This document shows positions 55,086 through 64,000 of a stretch of 64,000 nucleotides of DNA, piece after piece; position 1 is the first letter of the stretch; every line of letters begins with the position of its first letter. Below the pieces are notes generated by a model. The model was not told the DNA's origin. It did no database searches and worked only from the letters and a program-made list of their open reading frames with translations. The position numbers were made by a program, and so were the translations under genes. The stretch is from Narthecium ossifragum (lineage: Eukaryota; Streptophyta; Magnoliopsida; Dioscoreales; Nartheciaceae): NCBI GenBank assembly GCA_963920575.1, contig OY986966.1, positions 16,549,888 to 16,613,887 on the forward strand. The letters run 5' to 3'.

Positions 55086-55535
55086 AACAATCCCTTTGTT
55101 AAGCACAAAAAATCACCAAATCCAGTGGAAACCCCAAATATTACAACCAAACACCACCAAATCAGAGATCATAGAGCAAGAAAAACACAAATCCAGATGA
55201 AATAAACCATCAGATTCGATGAGCAGGGAAGAAATCCCAAGATACATGCCAACATAGATGATCAAGTACACAAAGAGCACCAAAAAACTCGAAATCCAAT
55301 CAAAACCCCAAACATTACAACCAAACACCACCAAATCAGAGATCAGAGACGAAGAAATCAAGTTTCCAGATGAAATAAACCACCTTATACGTTGAGCAAC
55401 AAATAAATCCCAAGATACATGCCAACGTAGAGGGGATCAAACATATAGAGCACAAAAAAACTCCAAATCCAGTCGAAACCCCAAACGTTACAAACAAATA
55501 CCACCAATTCAGCGATCATAGACGAAGAAATCAAG
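55086..55535. repeat. Tandem repeat, about 180-bp unit, three copies
   Basis: AAATCCAGTGGAAACCCCAA / ATTACAACCAAACACCACCAAATCAG / ATCATAGACGAAGAAATC-type segments begin near 55105, 55288 and 55464. GATACATGCCAACATAGAT recurs in each spacer and also at 55010-55080. The minus-strand ORF 55113-55361 simply reads two units. Confidence 0.7.
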
Positions 55536-55559
55536 TATCGAGACGAAATCCAGAGGGGA

Positions 55560-56089
55560 TCATGTTAGGAAGACCTTTGGTAGGGGATTCAGGTGCTTTG
55601 CTTGAAGGCAAAGGGGATCAGATGCTGCCGGTCACGAAGCTTCTCAATATTGCAGCCCAGGCTCGCAGCACAGCCACTTCCAGGGAGATCGGACCCGAGA
55701 TCGGCAAGAGTAGTCAAGATCCAAAGGCCGGCTTCAAGCGTGGGAGGAAACCCTAGATCGCCGTCGGAGAAGGGAGGAGGAGGCCATCTTCGTCGTCGGA
55801 GGAGGACGAAAGCCAACATCAGCGTCCATGGAAAAAGAGGAGGGAGACCGGGGAGAAGAAGGAACCCTATATCAGGATTATCGCGGAGGAGGAGGCCATC
55901 TTCTTCTTCGGAGGAGGACGAAAGCCAACATAAGTGGCCATAGGGAAGGAGGAGGGAGGTCGGAGAGGAGGAAGAACCCTAGATCGGGTTCATCACGGCG
56001 AAGAAGGAAAGGGTCTCTCGCGAAGAACCCTAGGAAGCGAAGGGTTTTGAAGTGGCGATGGATAGATCATGAAGTGGCTGGGGACTAAA
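55560..56089. other. Purine-rich, GC-rich stretch with a 111-bp tandem repeat
   Basis: GAGGAGGCCATCTTCGTCGT and GGAGGACGAAAGCCAACAT recur about 111 bp apart (near 55778 and 55889), with a third partial unit. On the minus strand CTAGGGTTC motifs suggest 5' leader-type sequence of a host gene. ORFs on both strands (55562-55756, 55593-55943, 55589-55819) overlap and none resembles a known protein. Confidence 0.4.
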
Positions 56090-56292
56090 CACTGAACTGA
56101 GGTCAGTTCAGTGACTTCGGTTCTTTTTCAACCGAACTCGATATCTGAACTCGTAGGCAAAAAATGAGTTCAGGTTTTAACTCACTTCAAACCACTTCAA
56201 CAACTTCACACCTAGCCAAACACCCTAACTAGCTAAAGTGACTTGACGTGAACTGACTTCAAACACCCACTCGGCCAACCAAACACGCCCCC
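56090..56292. mobile_element. MITE-like insertion upstream of RPS28
   Basis: ACTGAACTGAGGTCAGTTCAG and related TCAGTT/GAACTGA inverted motifs fill about 200 bp ending CCAACCAAACACGCCCC. The second RPS28-like promoter (35040-35085) has other sequence immediately upstream of the telo-box, so this was probably inserted later. Its left boundary is uncertain. Confidence 0.45.
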
Positions 56293-56384
56293 CGAATCCA
56301 TGTAACCCTAAACTCAGCCGATCATCTAACCTAATACCCTAAATCTATTCGCTGCGTTCGTCTCCAGCCGCCGCTCGCGAAGAG
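56293..56384 (+). promoter_or_regulatory. RPS28: RPS28 core promoter and non-coding first exon
   Basis: ATGTAACCCTAAACTCAG carries a telo-box (AACCCTAA), common in plant ribosomal protein promoters, and a second CCCTAAA follows. The leader CTATTCGCTGCGTTCGTCTC and CCGCCGCTCGCGAAGAG ends at a donor (AGAG|GTGAGA, exon end 56384). The TATA-like TATTTAA of the duplicate (about 35063) is ATGTAA here. Confidence 0.7.
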
Positions 56385-57613
56385 GTGAGAGGGATTTGAC
56401 GCCGTCGCGATCCGCGCCGCCGGCGGGGAGGAATTTCGCTAGCTGGAGGTTAGCGACCTCCTTCTCTCCACTCCTTCCTTCTTGGTTTTGTTCTCTTCCT
56501 CGCCGCGATTTCCTCCGACGGATTTCATCGATCGGTTGGTTTGGGTTGTTTGAAAGATTTGGTTTTTATTGCTGGATTCTTCTTATTGATCAAATTTCCA
56601 TGGAATGCTAGATAGATCGGAGGGTTTGTTGCCTTCTTTGATGAGTTTTGCCATTCTGTATGTTTGGGTTTATATATTCTGATGAGGTCTTGTAATGGAA
56701 TTGAGGTTTGGTGGCTTGCTGCGAGGTATTTGATCTAGTTCCCCTCTCTGTTTTGTGTTTGTTGTGGGATCATCTGCTGGTCTATGGATTGCTATTTTTC
56801 GTCTCTCTGTTTTTGAATCGAAATCAGGGGAGGCTATGGCCGTGGGCATTAGGTGCTGGCTGGTGTTCTTCTGGCATGCACGTAGTGTGTTTGTTGTTAT
56901 CCTTCTTTGCCATAGTAGCTTTGGCTGGGTTGGATCCCTCTGTTCAGGTCTACTGCGATGTTTTGTGGGATTGATTTCTTGGGTTTGGATTGATGCTTTG
57001 TTTTCTTCCTTTTGATAGATATGTTCCCAGTTGTGAATGAGTTGATGATGGGATAGTTAAACGATTGATTAGGACGTCTTCTTTGCTGTTTGAGGTAGGT
57101 CAACTACACATGGATGATATGCTTGTGATGCTTATAATGGTAGATGTAAGTGTGAAATAGGTGGAATAGTAGAATATTTTCTTGTTTCAGAGATAGTACG
57201 CTTGCGAGGAAGGTTGTTTCAATTCCTTGGGATACTGATCTCTTATAGTGAGTGTTTATTCATTTTGACATGGCTTACATTTTCAGTCCATTGGTATGCT
57301 TGGACATGCTCATGTATTAAGAGATAAAATTTCACCAAATTTTTATCAAGTTGAATTAGGTGAAGGTTGGGCTTATGAGGAAAAAGAAGGATGTTTCCTT
57401 TAAATCATTCAGGAATCCCTAAATTGAAGCCATTAGACAAGTTGACTGGTTATAGTTTTATAAGCTAAATGGCAGAGTAGCTTTATAACTTTTCTCTAAC
57501 TATTTGCTCGTAGTCGCTGATAGGTTTTTTCACTGCTCCAAATACACTGTAATATTGTGAAAGAATTTTTCTTCCCGACCAGACGTGTTGACATTTTTTT
57601 TTTGGTTTCTCAG
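56385..57613 (+). other. RPS28: RPS28 5' leader intron
   Basis: The intron is about 1.2 kb, from GTGAGAGG to a T-rich tract and TTTTGGTTTCTCAG just before the coding exon. An alternative acceptor is GTGCAG at 57615-57620. Leader introns are common in plant ribosomal protein genes. Pieces of it recur at 33290-34580, 41703-41950, 42840-42957 and 35996-36115. ORFs 56396-56611, 56708-56974 and 56755-57015 are intronic. Confidence 0.75.
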
Positions 57614-57621
57614 CGTGCAGC

Positions 57622-57819
57622 ATGGATACTCAGACTAAGCTTGCAGTCGTGGTAAAAGTGATGGGCCGCACTGGATCAAGAGGTCAAGTGACCCAGGTTC
57701 GTGTCAAGTTTTTGGATGACCAGAACCGGCTCATCATGAGGAACGTGAAGGGTCCTGTGAGGGAAGGCGACATCCTTACACTCCTCGAGTCTGAGAGGGA
57801 AGCTAGGAGGCTGCGATGA
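57622..57819 (+). CDS. RPS28: 40S ribosomal protein S28 (eS28)
   Basis: The complete single coding exon has 65 codons, beginning [20 protein letters not shown] and ending [10 protein letters not shown], the family's C-terminal signature; the usual length for plants is 64 to 65. The protein is a small OB-fold subunit component that sits at the mRNA exit region of the 40S ribosome. The middle carries the conserved [10 protein letters not shown] and [20 protein letters not shown] blocks with no break. The ATG follows the leader intron acceptor by a few bases. This is the only intact host gene in the window. GC content is higher than in its surroundings, as expected for a conserved monocot gene. 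It stands in the same orientation as its leader exon at 56340, between a MITE-like insert upstream and a MULE-like insert 0.5 kb downstream. Confidence 0.97.
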   Translation: MDTQTKLAVVVKVMGRTGSRGQVTQVRVKFLDDQNRLIMRNVKGPVREGDILTLLESEREARRLR

Positions 57820-58301
57820 TGGCTCTGTCGAACCCCTCCTTGCCAACTTTGTTCTCCTCGTCAGCTTGGTTGTGTTTCGTTGCTTGTGACAATTTTCTTA
57901 ATGCCTGTAGTAGTGCTATTTTCGGGACCATCATTTAAACAGCTTTGCTGACCCTTTCATGTTTAATGTCGCCTTGTCAAGTACTTGGCATAGTTTTGGT
58001 TTGCGCAGGTGTTGTGGACCTAGTCTAGTCCTCGTTGTTTTATGATATCAAAGTTCATGTTTGTAACACTTATTTAGAATGTCTCAATCGTCTATGGTTG
58101 AAGTCCTTACAGTGGATCCAAAGCATGGTGATGATCTATGTTCACATTGGAAGTAAAGTGACATACTCCCTGACTGGACATATGACTAGAGAACTATGCC
58201 TGAGCGGGGCGAAGCTGGAGGAAATTTGGAAAGAATTTAACCTTATACTCCCCTTAAGAAAAGATCAAACTCCATAAAAAAACAAATTCATTTTTGTAAA
58301 G
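57820..58301 (+). other. RPS28 3' UTR and downstream flank
   Basis: The 3' UTR probably ends between about 57950 and 58080; no single poly(A) signal is decisive. 58100-58290 recurs inverted at 38520-38700. ORF 58035-58277 has no recognisable product. Confidence 0.5.
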
Positions 58302-59613
58302 GGTTTTTTACATATATATTGTCAAAAAAATTTCAAAATACGTATTTACCTCTATATTTTTCATATTTTCATATATATCTCTCAAAAGTTTAAGTGATCA
58401 CATATATACCCTTCCGTCAACTCCCGTGAGGTTAAGTAACTTAACCATGATTAAATCATATTTTAGGGGACTTTTTGTAAATTTATGGGGGTTTTCATGT
58501 AACTATGGCTTTTGTAGGGTTTTTTATTTATAAATTCTCAGTTTTCACCGCCGACATAGGTCATTTTGCGGCCAAATGTCGGCCAAGTTTACTGATCTCT
58601 TTCCCCTTCTTCTCCCCACTATTTCTCACTAGAAGCTATTAAAAAGAGGACTTTGAGAGAGAAAGAAACGGACAAAAACATAGAAGAAAAAAAGGGTTTT
58701 CGTCGGTTTTTTTCGAGATTTGAGTGGTAATCGTTGATTTGTTTTCTTCTTCTTGGTGTAGATAAGCTTCCTTATTGATTCCAGGTTTTTTCATGTTTTT
58801 TTGGACATTTTTTGTGACATTTTTTGGGTTTTTTCGATCTTCTCCAGCAAAGGTCGCCGGAGACGACGTGGGGGACGACGTCGGAGACGACGCCATCCCC
58901 TTTTTCGAGCAACTGTAGAGTTGGGTAATCGTCGATTTTTTCCATCTTCTTGGTGTAGATAAGTTTTCTTGTTGATTTCGGGTTTTTCATGTATTTTTGG
59001 ATATTTTTCGTGGTATTTTTCAAGGTTTTTGGATATTCTCCGGCGAAAGTCGCCGGAGATGGCGCCCCCCTTTTCCAGCGACTGTAGAGTTGGGTAATCG
59101 TCAATTGTTTTCTTCTTCTTCGTGTAGATAAGCTTCCTTGTTGATTTCGGGTTTTTTCATGTATTTTTGGGCATTTTTCGTGGCATTTTTCGAGCTTTTT
59201 GGATCTTCTTCGATGAAGGTCGCCGGAGACGCCACCGCCCCCTTTTTCCAGCGACTGTAGTGTTGGGAAATCGTCGATTTCTTCTTGGTTTAAATAAGGT
59301 TCCTCGTTGATTCCAGGTTTTTCCATGTATTTTTGGACATTTTTCGTGGCATTTTTGGAGTTTTTGGATCTTCTCCAGCGAAGGTCGCTGAAGATGACGG
59401 CGGGGACAATGTACAGTATCAGGGGTAAAAAGGTAATTTGACACCACGCCGTTAACGGCGTTAGGGAATATTCCTATTTGATTCCACGGCAGGTAACCCG
59501 AGGGGCATATATGTAATCACTTAAACTTTTGAGGGATATATATGAAAATATGAAGAATATAGGGGTAAATACGTATTTTCAATTTTTTTTGAGAATATAT
59601 ATGTAAAAAACCC
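58302..59613. mobile_element. MULE-like non-autonomous element with internal tandem repeats
   Basis: The termini are GGGTTTTTTACATATATAT and its complement, with inverted similarity over about 110 bp (CAAAATACGTATTTACC and TTTAAGTGATCACATATA are found at both ends). The 9-bp flanks TTTTGTAAA (58293-58301) and TTTTCTAAA (59614-59622) agree at eight positions. The inverted relative of this flank near 38500 lacks the element. The interior (58690-59410) has about four units of roughly 170 to 180 bp, each with ACTGTAGAGTTGGGTAATCG, CTTCTTGGTGTAGATAAG, a T-rich part and GTCGCCGGAGA. ORFs 58639-59447 (minus) only read these units. Confidence 0.82.
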
Positions 59614-60151
59614 TTTTCTAAAAACAATCCCAATGGTTCAAAATACACCAATAATGTGCTTACTCCATATTGTTATCAACTAAAGCCCCCATAAATAATG
59701 ATAACACATGACATATTACAAATACTTAAGTTGGGTTAAGGGGGAATAGGGTTAGAAAAAGTTATGCTAAGGAATGTGGATAGAAAAAAATAGAATGTTA
59801 AGCCACCATCCGCATCAGCTTCCCTATCCATCTTCCATAAAATACTCCAATATATATTACTTCCCTACTTTACAGCTTACCTATTTACAACACCCCACAT
59901 CCACCTCCAGCGCATCCTCGAGTACCCGTCGACCCTCTCTATGGTCAACATGCTCTTCACCCAGCTGGTCCATGCATGAGATGCTTGCTTTGACAACTAT
60001 GATTGTAATGGGGCGGCGAATGAGCTCGCAGGCGAGGTTGACGACAAGACGACCGTTTTGCGTTAAGTCCGTAACGGTTGTTACTAAATTTGGGTTAAAA
60101 ATGAAATTATTGTAACCATAGGGTTTAAAATGAAGAACCTTGAAACTAGAC
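59614..60151. other. Flank between MULE-like element and LTR fragment
   Basis: 59640-59740 recurs inverted at 38380-38470. 59890-60070 is less AT-rich and partly open on both strands (59774-60115, 59881-60198), reading for example TLSMVNMLFTQLVHA in another frame, but I recognise no gene. Confidence 0.35.
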
Positions 60152-60530
60152 GAGTGATGAATAAATTTTATATCTCGCAAGTATAAGAATCGGTGCAATC
60201 AGTATACCAGCAAGGCGAGTATCGTACCCACAGAGATTTGTAAATATTATTAGAGTGAAACGCTAAAGAACAGACAAGAAAGAAAACAAGGAAGGGAAAA
60301 TAAGAGATATGAAGTATCGAAAATAGATGATCTAATAACGAAATAAGAAAACGATGGAAATACGATGGATAAATACTAAGGTTCCGATTTCACCATAACA
60401 TCCTCATTCCACGCATTGAATCAATCAAGATTTCAGTTTAATTCCAAGGGCTCGTTCTTCTGGTATGATGATCCGTTCGATCGCAGTCTTCACCAAGTAC
60501 CCCCAATTAACCCTAGCTAATGAACCCATA
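60152..60530 (-). repeat. LTR fragment, family B, interrupted by a CACTA element
   Basis: TGATGAATAAATTTTATATC to GCTAATGAACCCATA is collinear with 26265-26640. It stops exactly where CACTACAACA begins. The rest of the LTR is presumably beyond the CACTA element, outside the window. Confidence 0.85.
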
Positions 60531-60865
60531 CACTACAACAAATATGATATATAGTGACGAAATCGATTGCGATAAATACGAATTTGTCGCAAAAAAGACA
60601 CATATTGCAACTAATATCAGTTTCGTCATAATAATACATGTCCAATGATGTAATTGCAACTACTTGTAATTTCATCACAATAGTTTGTCATAATAAGTCA
60701 ATAATTGTGACAAACTATGCCAATGTCATAATAGATTGTCACAATAAGATGTGAATAATTATATAGTGACAAAAATTATCTTGTCAAAACAATATTGTCA
60801 CAGTAAACTTATATGTAAATATACGGTGACAAAGATATTCGTCACAATAATATGGTATCTGATAT
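60531..60865. repeat. Subterminal repeats of the second CACTA element
   Basis: TGTCACAATAA, TGTCATAATA, TAGTGACAAA and their complements recur about a dozen times in both directions (for example near 60675, 60700, 60735, 60760, 60795, 60840). The motif differs from the ACCGCTGC repeats of the first CACTA element, so the two belong to different families. Confidence 0.78.
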
Positions 60866-60984
60866 CTTATTTTAAATCTAAGGGCCTAAGTGTAAACTTT
60901 TCGGGCTTTTTATCTGAATTAGAGGGGGTTTCGTGTAATTTGGAGTTTTGTAGGGGGTTTTCTGAAAAACTTCCCACCCACTAG

Positions 60985-61690
60985 ACCGACCTTCTCTTCT
61001 CCCTGATATTTTTCTCTCTCTCATCCTCATCTCACCTCACCCAGCCGGACCCGAGAGAGAGAGAGATCCAGAGAGAGAGATCGGGAGAAGGGAGAAGGGA
61101 GAGGGAGTGGGAGGAGGAAGAGGGATCGCCGGCGCCGAAGAAGGAAAGGAAGAAAGGAGGAAGAAAACCAGGAGGAGAGGTGGAGATCGCCGGAAAAATG
61201 ATAGATTCGGCGAGGTGTCCCCCGGATTTCGTCTCCTTCTTGGCTCAGGTGAGCTCCTCTCTTCTTTTCTTCTCCGATCTCTTCTTTTTGTGGGTTTTTC
61301 CGGTGAATATTTGAGGGGCTTCGCGGTTACCGGCGATGGGTCGCCGGGGAAGATGTCGTGGACCACGTCGGGGACCTCCCTCGGCGACTGCAGCGCCGAA
61401 GAAGGACCCCCGTGGTTCGGGGCATCTCTTCGAGCCCTGTTTGGGCGTTTTCCCATGCCGGGGGGAAGCTTGCTTTCCCTCCTGCCATGGATTCCGGCAA
61501 AGAGCCGGCCGGCGTTCCTCTGGCTGTGGCCGTTGATCTTCCTCGGGGTCTGGTGCTAGAGCCCGCAAGAAGCAAGCCCTAGTCTTCGCCGTGGTGGCTA
61601 TCCGGTGGTTAAGCCCAAGTTCAGCGGAGCTCCGGCGGCCCTTCCAACCTGAGAGCTCTATGAGTGTATGTGACAAAACTAGATCTAACT
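60985..61690. other. GC-rich leader-like stretch with a GAGA microsatellite
   Basis: A CT-rich part (60985-61045) is followed by a GAGAGAGAGA/GGGAGAAGGGA run (61049-61110) and a GC-rich part with long overlapping frames on both strands (61107-61559 plus, 61037-61456 and 61245-61694 minus). None resembles a known protein. A GT donor-like CAGGTGAGCT is near 61247. It may be a captured first exon or element leader. Confidence 0.35.
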
Positions 61691-63373
61691 TCATGAAGGT
61701 CTTTAGCTTGTACTAAAGCAAAAAACGACTCATTTCCGTCCTCCTTTAATTTGTAGAGAGAGGCTTGAACCATGACTCTGACCATCTCAAGCAAGAGTTA
61801 TTGGCTTCTTCCCCCCTCATTTTTGCCCTTCAAAGTTCTAGCTTAGCTTCATAGCTATGAGCTTAGCTTCCAAGTTGCACAGGCATAAACTAGTTGAGCA
61901 ATTTACTAGGTCTTCCTATGGCCATTGTCTATTGGTTGATGGGGTTGAGCCTTCAACTAGGGAACTTGGGCATCTAAGCATTTGCATGGATCTCTTGCTT
62001 TTTCTGCATCATTGTTTGAAAGCTGCACCAATAAATGGCCTTCTTTAGTTTCATCTCGCCTTTCTCTGGCACATGCAGCTTAGTAGATTTCTAGGAATAC
62101 TTGCTATAATGTACTCAGAGATGATGATGATGAAGAAAGATTTTTAGGGCAATCTATAGTTTAAGGGTCTAATTGACTGGAAGTCAATGGTGAAGGTATT
62201 TTACTTTGTAAGGTAAGGGAATTGATATGTGCCGCACTAGTCCTATAGGAAACATCAATGCTGAAGGAACATCTGTCTTAAGTGAACCCAAAAACCTGGA
62301 TGATTCCAATGGGACTTCTTATCTCATGCCTCATTATCTTTGCCATCATTGAGTTCTTTATAGGTAGCTTCAGTATCCATGTATTTCAGCTTCCAGCTGG
62401 AAATGTTTACTAGATTGTCTTAGGTCCTAGCCTGCTGATCCAGGAGTGGGTTCCAGGCTTCCAGCTTTTGATTTATTGTGGACTTAAGCAAAAGTTCAGA
62501 AATAGAGAAGTAACAAGATTGAAATAAGCGAGGTTTAGTTAGTGCTGCAATCAAATCTGCGATACATGCATTGAGTATTCAGAAATTAGGGATCACTACT
62601 TCATTAGCCTTACTGGTGTATAGAGTTTCTTAGGCAACATACTACTATTAGGATAATTCATTGGCCAACTCCAGCTTGGCTGTCTAGATCATCAAAAGAA
62701 TTTATGCTGTAAACTGCATAAATGCTTTGATAGCAAATGATGAAGATTCTCTGGCTTTGCTATTTAGATAACTTGCCAGGGATTCATGAATGCTCCTCTG
62801 TGGTATGATCTGTCTAGTGATTGGTCTAGTTCTTTGGCTCTTAGATTACAAACTGCAAGGATGATCTCCTTGAGCTCTTCTGACTTGTTTGTGCAATAAA
62901 AGCTACATATTTCATTTGCATAGTTAGCAATGACAAAGATCCTACTGCTCAAACCTGATTTTTTTAAAATTCATCTATAGTTGACTTCCCAATGTGGTAA
63001 GTGTGTGCATTTTGATTTCATAGCGGTGTGAATTTGCTATCAATGTTATGGTCATTGAAGTCAGAATACGAGTCATTATTTGTGGCTATTTGGGAAGGTG
63101 CAATCTTGTATATTAATGCCTTTGTATCTTGAAAGAGCAGTGCATATATTACTGATGATTTGTCATGCTTATCAGTGGTTTATTCCAGGATAAAATCACT
63201 TTAGTTTGGCTAAAATTTTTCTAAGAGTTTTCTGTTGGCTGGTTTTGAATGGGTAAAAAAAATTCTCTCCAAGATCATGCATAATTTAGTGCGAGTTCAA
63301 TTGGCTCCTTCTTTTTGGTAATTTGGCCTTTACTTTCCTCCTCAAAATGTAATGTGGTCTTAAATAACAATAG
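61691..63373. other. AT-rich stretch without recognisable gene
   Basis: This looks like intron: T-rich, with no frame over 65 codons and no known motif. It leads to the acceptor AACAATAG before the first SMC3-like exon. No further SMC3 exons were recognised in it. Confidence 0.4.
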
Positions 63374-63773
63374 GTATAAGAGAGAGCATGAAAGAGCTAC
63401 AAAAGATGCTCCACAAGTGCGGTGAACAGCTAACACAGTTCAGCCATGTCAACAAGAAATTAAAGCTCTTGACCAATACATGAATTTCACGGAGCAAAGA
63501 GAGCAACTACAGAAAAGACGAGCTGAGCTGGATGCAGGTGATGAGGTATTGTCTTAATGTCATGCAGCACTTATAAGCTGGCTTTGTTGCATGAGCTATG
63601 AGATTTGCACTGTTGGAATCTTTCAGAAAATTAGGGAACTGATTTCAGTTTTGGATCAAAGAAAGGATGAATCAATTGAGCGGACATTCAAAGGTGTTGC
63701 TAGGCATTTTCGAGAAGTATTTTCTGAGCTTGTCCAAGGTGGCCATGGATACTTAGTTATGATGAAGAAAAAG
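63374..63773 (+). pseudogene. SMC3: SMC3 (cohesin) fragment, two exons, frameshifted
   Basis: Exon 63374-63545 encodes MKELQKMLHKCGEQLTQFSH and, after a break, QYMNFTEQREQLQKRRAELD, part of the second coiled coil of SMC3. Exon 63627-63773 encodes KIRELISVLDQRKDESIERT and FKGVARHFREVFSELVQGGH, leading toward the C-terminal ATPase head. Splice signals are good (GAG|GTATTG; TTTCAG|AAA; AAG|GTTTTA). A five-base insertion, TTAAA at 63460-63464, shifts the first exon and brings a TGA 17 bases later. SMC3 forms the cohesin ring with SMC1. The fragment lies 2.8 kb inside a CACTA terminus, so capture by the element is likely. A damaged true locus continuing to the right is the alternative. Confidence 0.85.
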
Positions 63774-64000
63774 GTTTTATTTTTACTGCTCAATCTTCCA
63801 TTACTTGCTTAAATTCAATTCTCTAAAACTGCAAAATGAAACAAAGCAAGGCTTTATTTACTTTACTTTGTTATGCATGTGGTTTAGAAACTTGGACTTC
63901 CTAAAGTTATTCTACAGTATGCTTGATCTAAGAAGCTTGGACTGAATTGCCAATCATCCGTTTGTTAATCTTTTAATTATTGCCCTGACTAACAATCGGT

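Larger units (their letters stand above)
60531..64000 (+). mobile_element. Second CACTA element (start; other end outside the window)
   Basis: CACTACAACAAATATGATAT opens the element within an LTR. About 330 bp of subterminal repeats follow, then a GC-rich leader (60990-61690) and a long AT-rich stretch with SMC3 exons near the right edge. No transposase was seen, so either it lies outside or this is a gene-carrying non-autonomous copy. How far right the element extends cannot be told. Confidence 0.65.

Noticed and set aside
58639..59447. A Lys-rich repeat protein on the minus strand
   Set aside because: The frames only read the tandem units of a non-autonomous element, change frame between units and have no start context.
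61037..61694. A gene in the GC-rich part of the second CACTA element
   Set aside because: Long frames exist on both strands at the same place, as expected from composition. None has a recognisable domain. Kept only as a possible leader or captured exon.
63374..63773. A functional SMC3 gene
   Set aside because: A 5-bp insertion shifts the first exon into a stop, and no upstream SMC3 exons were found in the preceding 1.7 kb.

Overview
The window reads as a transposon-dense intergenic stretch of a flowering-plant nuclear genome, probably a monocot. The basis is one intact host gene, 40S ribosomal protein S28 (57622-57819), whose 65-residue product looks like the grass form, with an intron in its 5' leader. 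Around it lie Athila- and Tekay/Del-type Ty3 retrotransposons, CACTA elements, a MULE-like element and several MITEs. I cannot name the species.

Layout. (1) 1-13951: the 5' end of a CACTA element on the minus strand. It has an open TNP2-type transposase reading frame that runs off the left edge, tandem repeats in its leader, subterminal repeats and a terminal CACTACAAAA. A complete but dead 11.3-kb Athila element (1703-12998, TSD AGAAG) is nested in it. (2) 14029-15492: a solo LTR (TSD CTTAC). (3) 15522-31920: an Athila-type non-autonomous element. A Tekay-type chromovirus (19301-30414, TSD CTATT) is inserted in it, and that chromovirus is itself split by another solo LTR (26265-27729, TSD GTACC). 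(4) 31921-45870: a scrambled block. It holds repeated and inverted pieces of an RPS28-like locus (promoter, leader exon, intron, 3' flank), a ribosomal-protein-like promoter, a CC-NLR gene fragment, chromovirus integrase/chromodomain remnants and LTR pieces. (5) 45881-53230: an element with long inverted termini and two solo LTRs (TSDs CTACA and TAAAG). (6) 53231-60151: non-coding tandem repeats, then RPS28 and its flank with a 1.3-kb MULE-like insertion. (7) 60152-64000: an LTR fragment cut by a second CACTA element. About 2.8 kb inside its terminus lie two SMC3 (cohesin) exons, one of them frameshifted.

The only gene likely to work is RPS28. All retroelement reading frames are broken, largely by stops that fit C-to-T (or G-to-A) decay, and five solo LTRs show frequent LTR-LTR recombination.

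The most unusual signal is an array of short palindromes built on GATCGATC (in one LTR family on GGTCGACC). It lies just upstream of the TATA box in the LTRs of several retrotransposon families of different lineages; in one Athila element a similar motif also occurs in the coding region. Within one LTR family the palindrome type has been switched while the flanks stayed alike. I know of no described system that matches this; it may be a shared cis-regulatory or host-conflict element.
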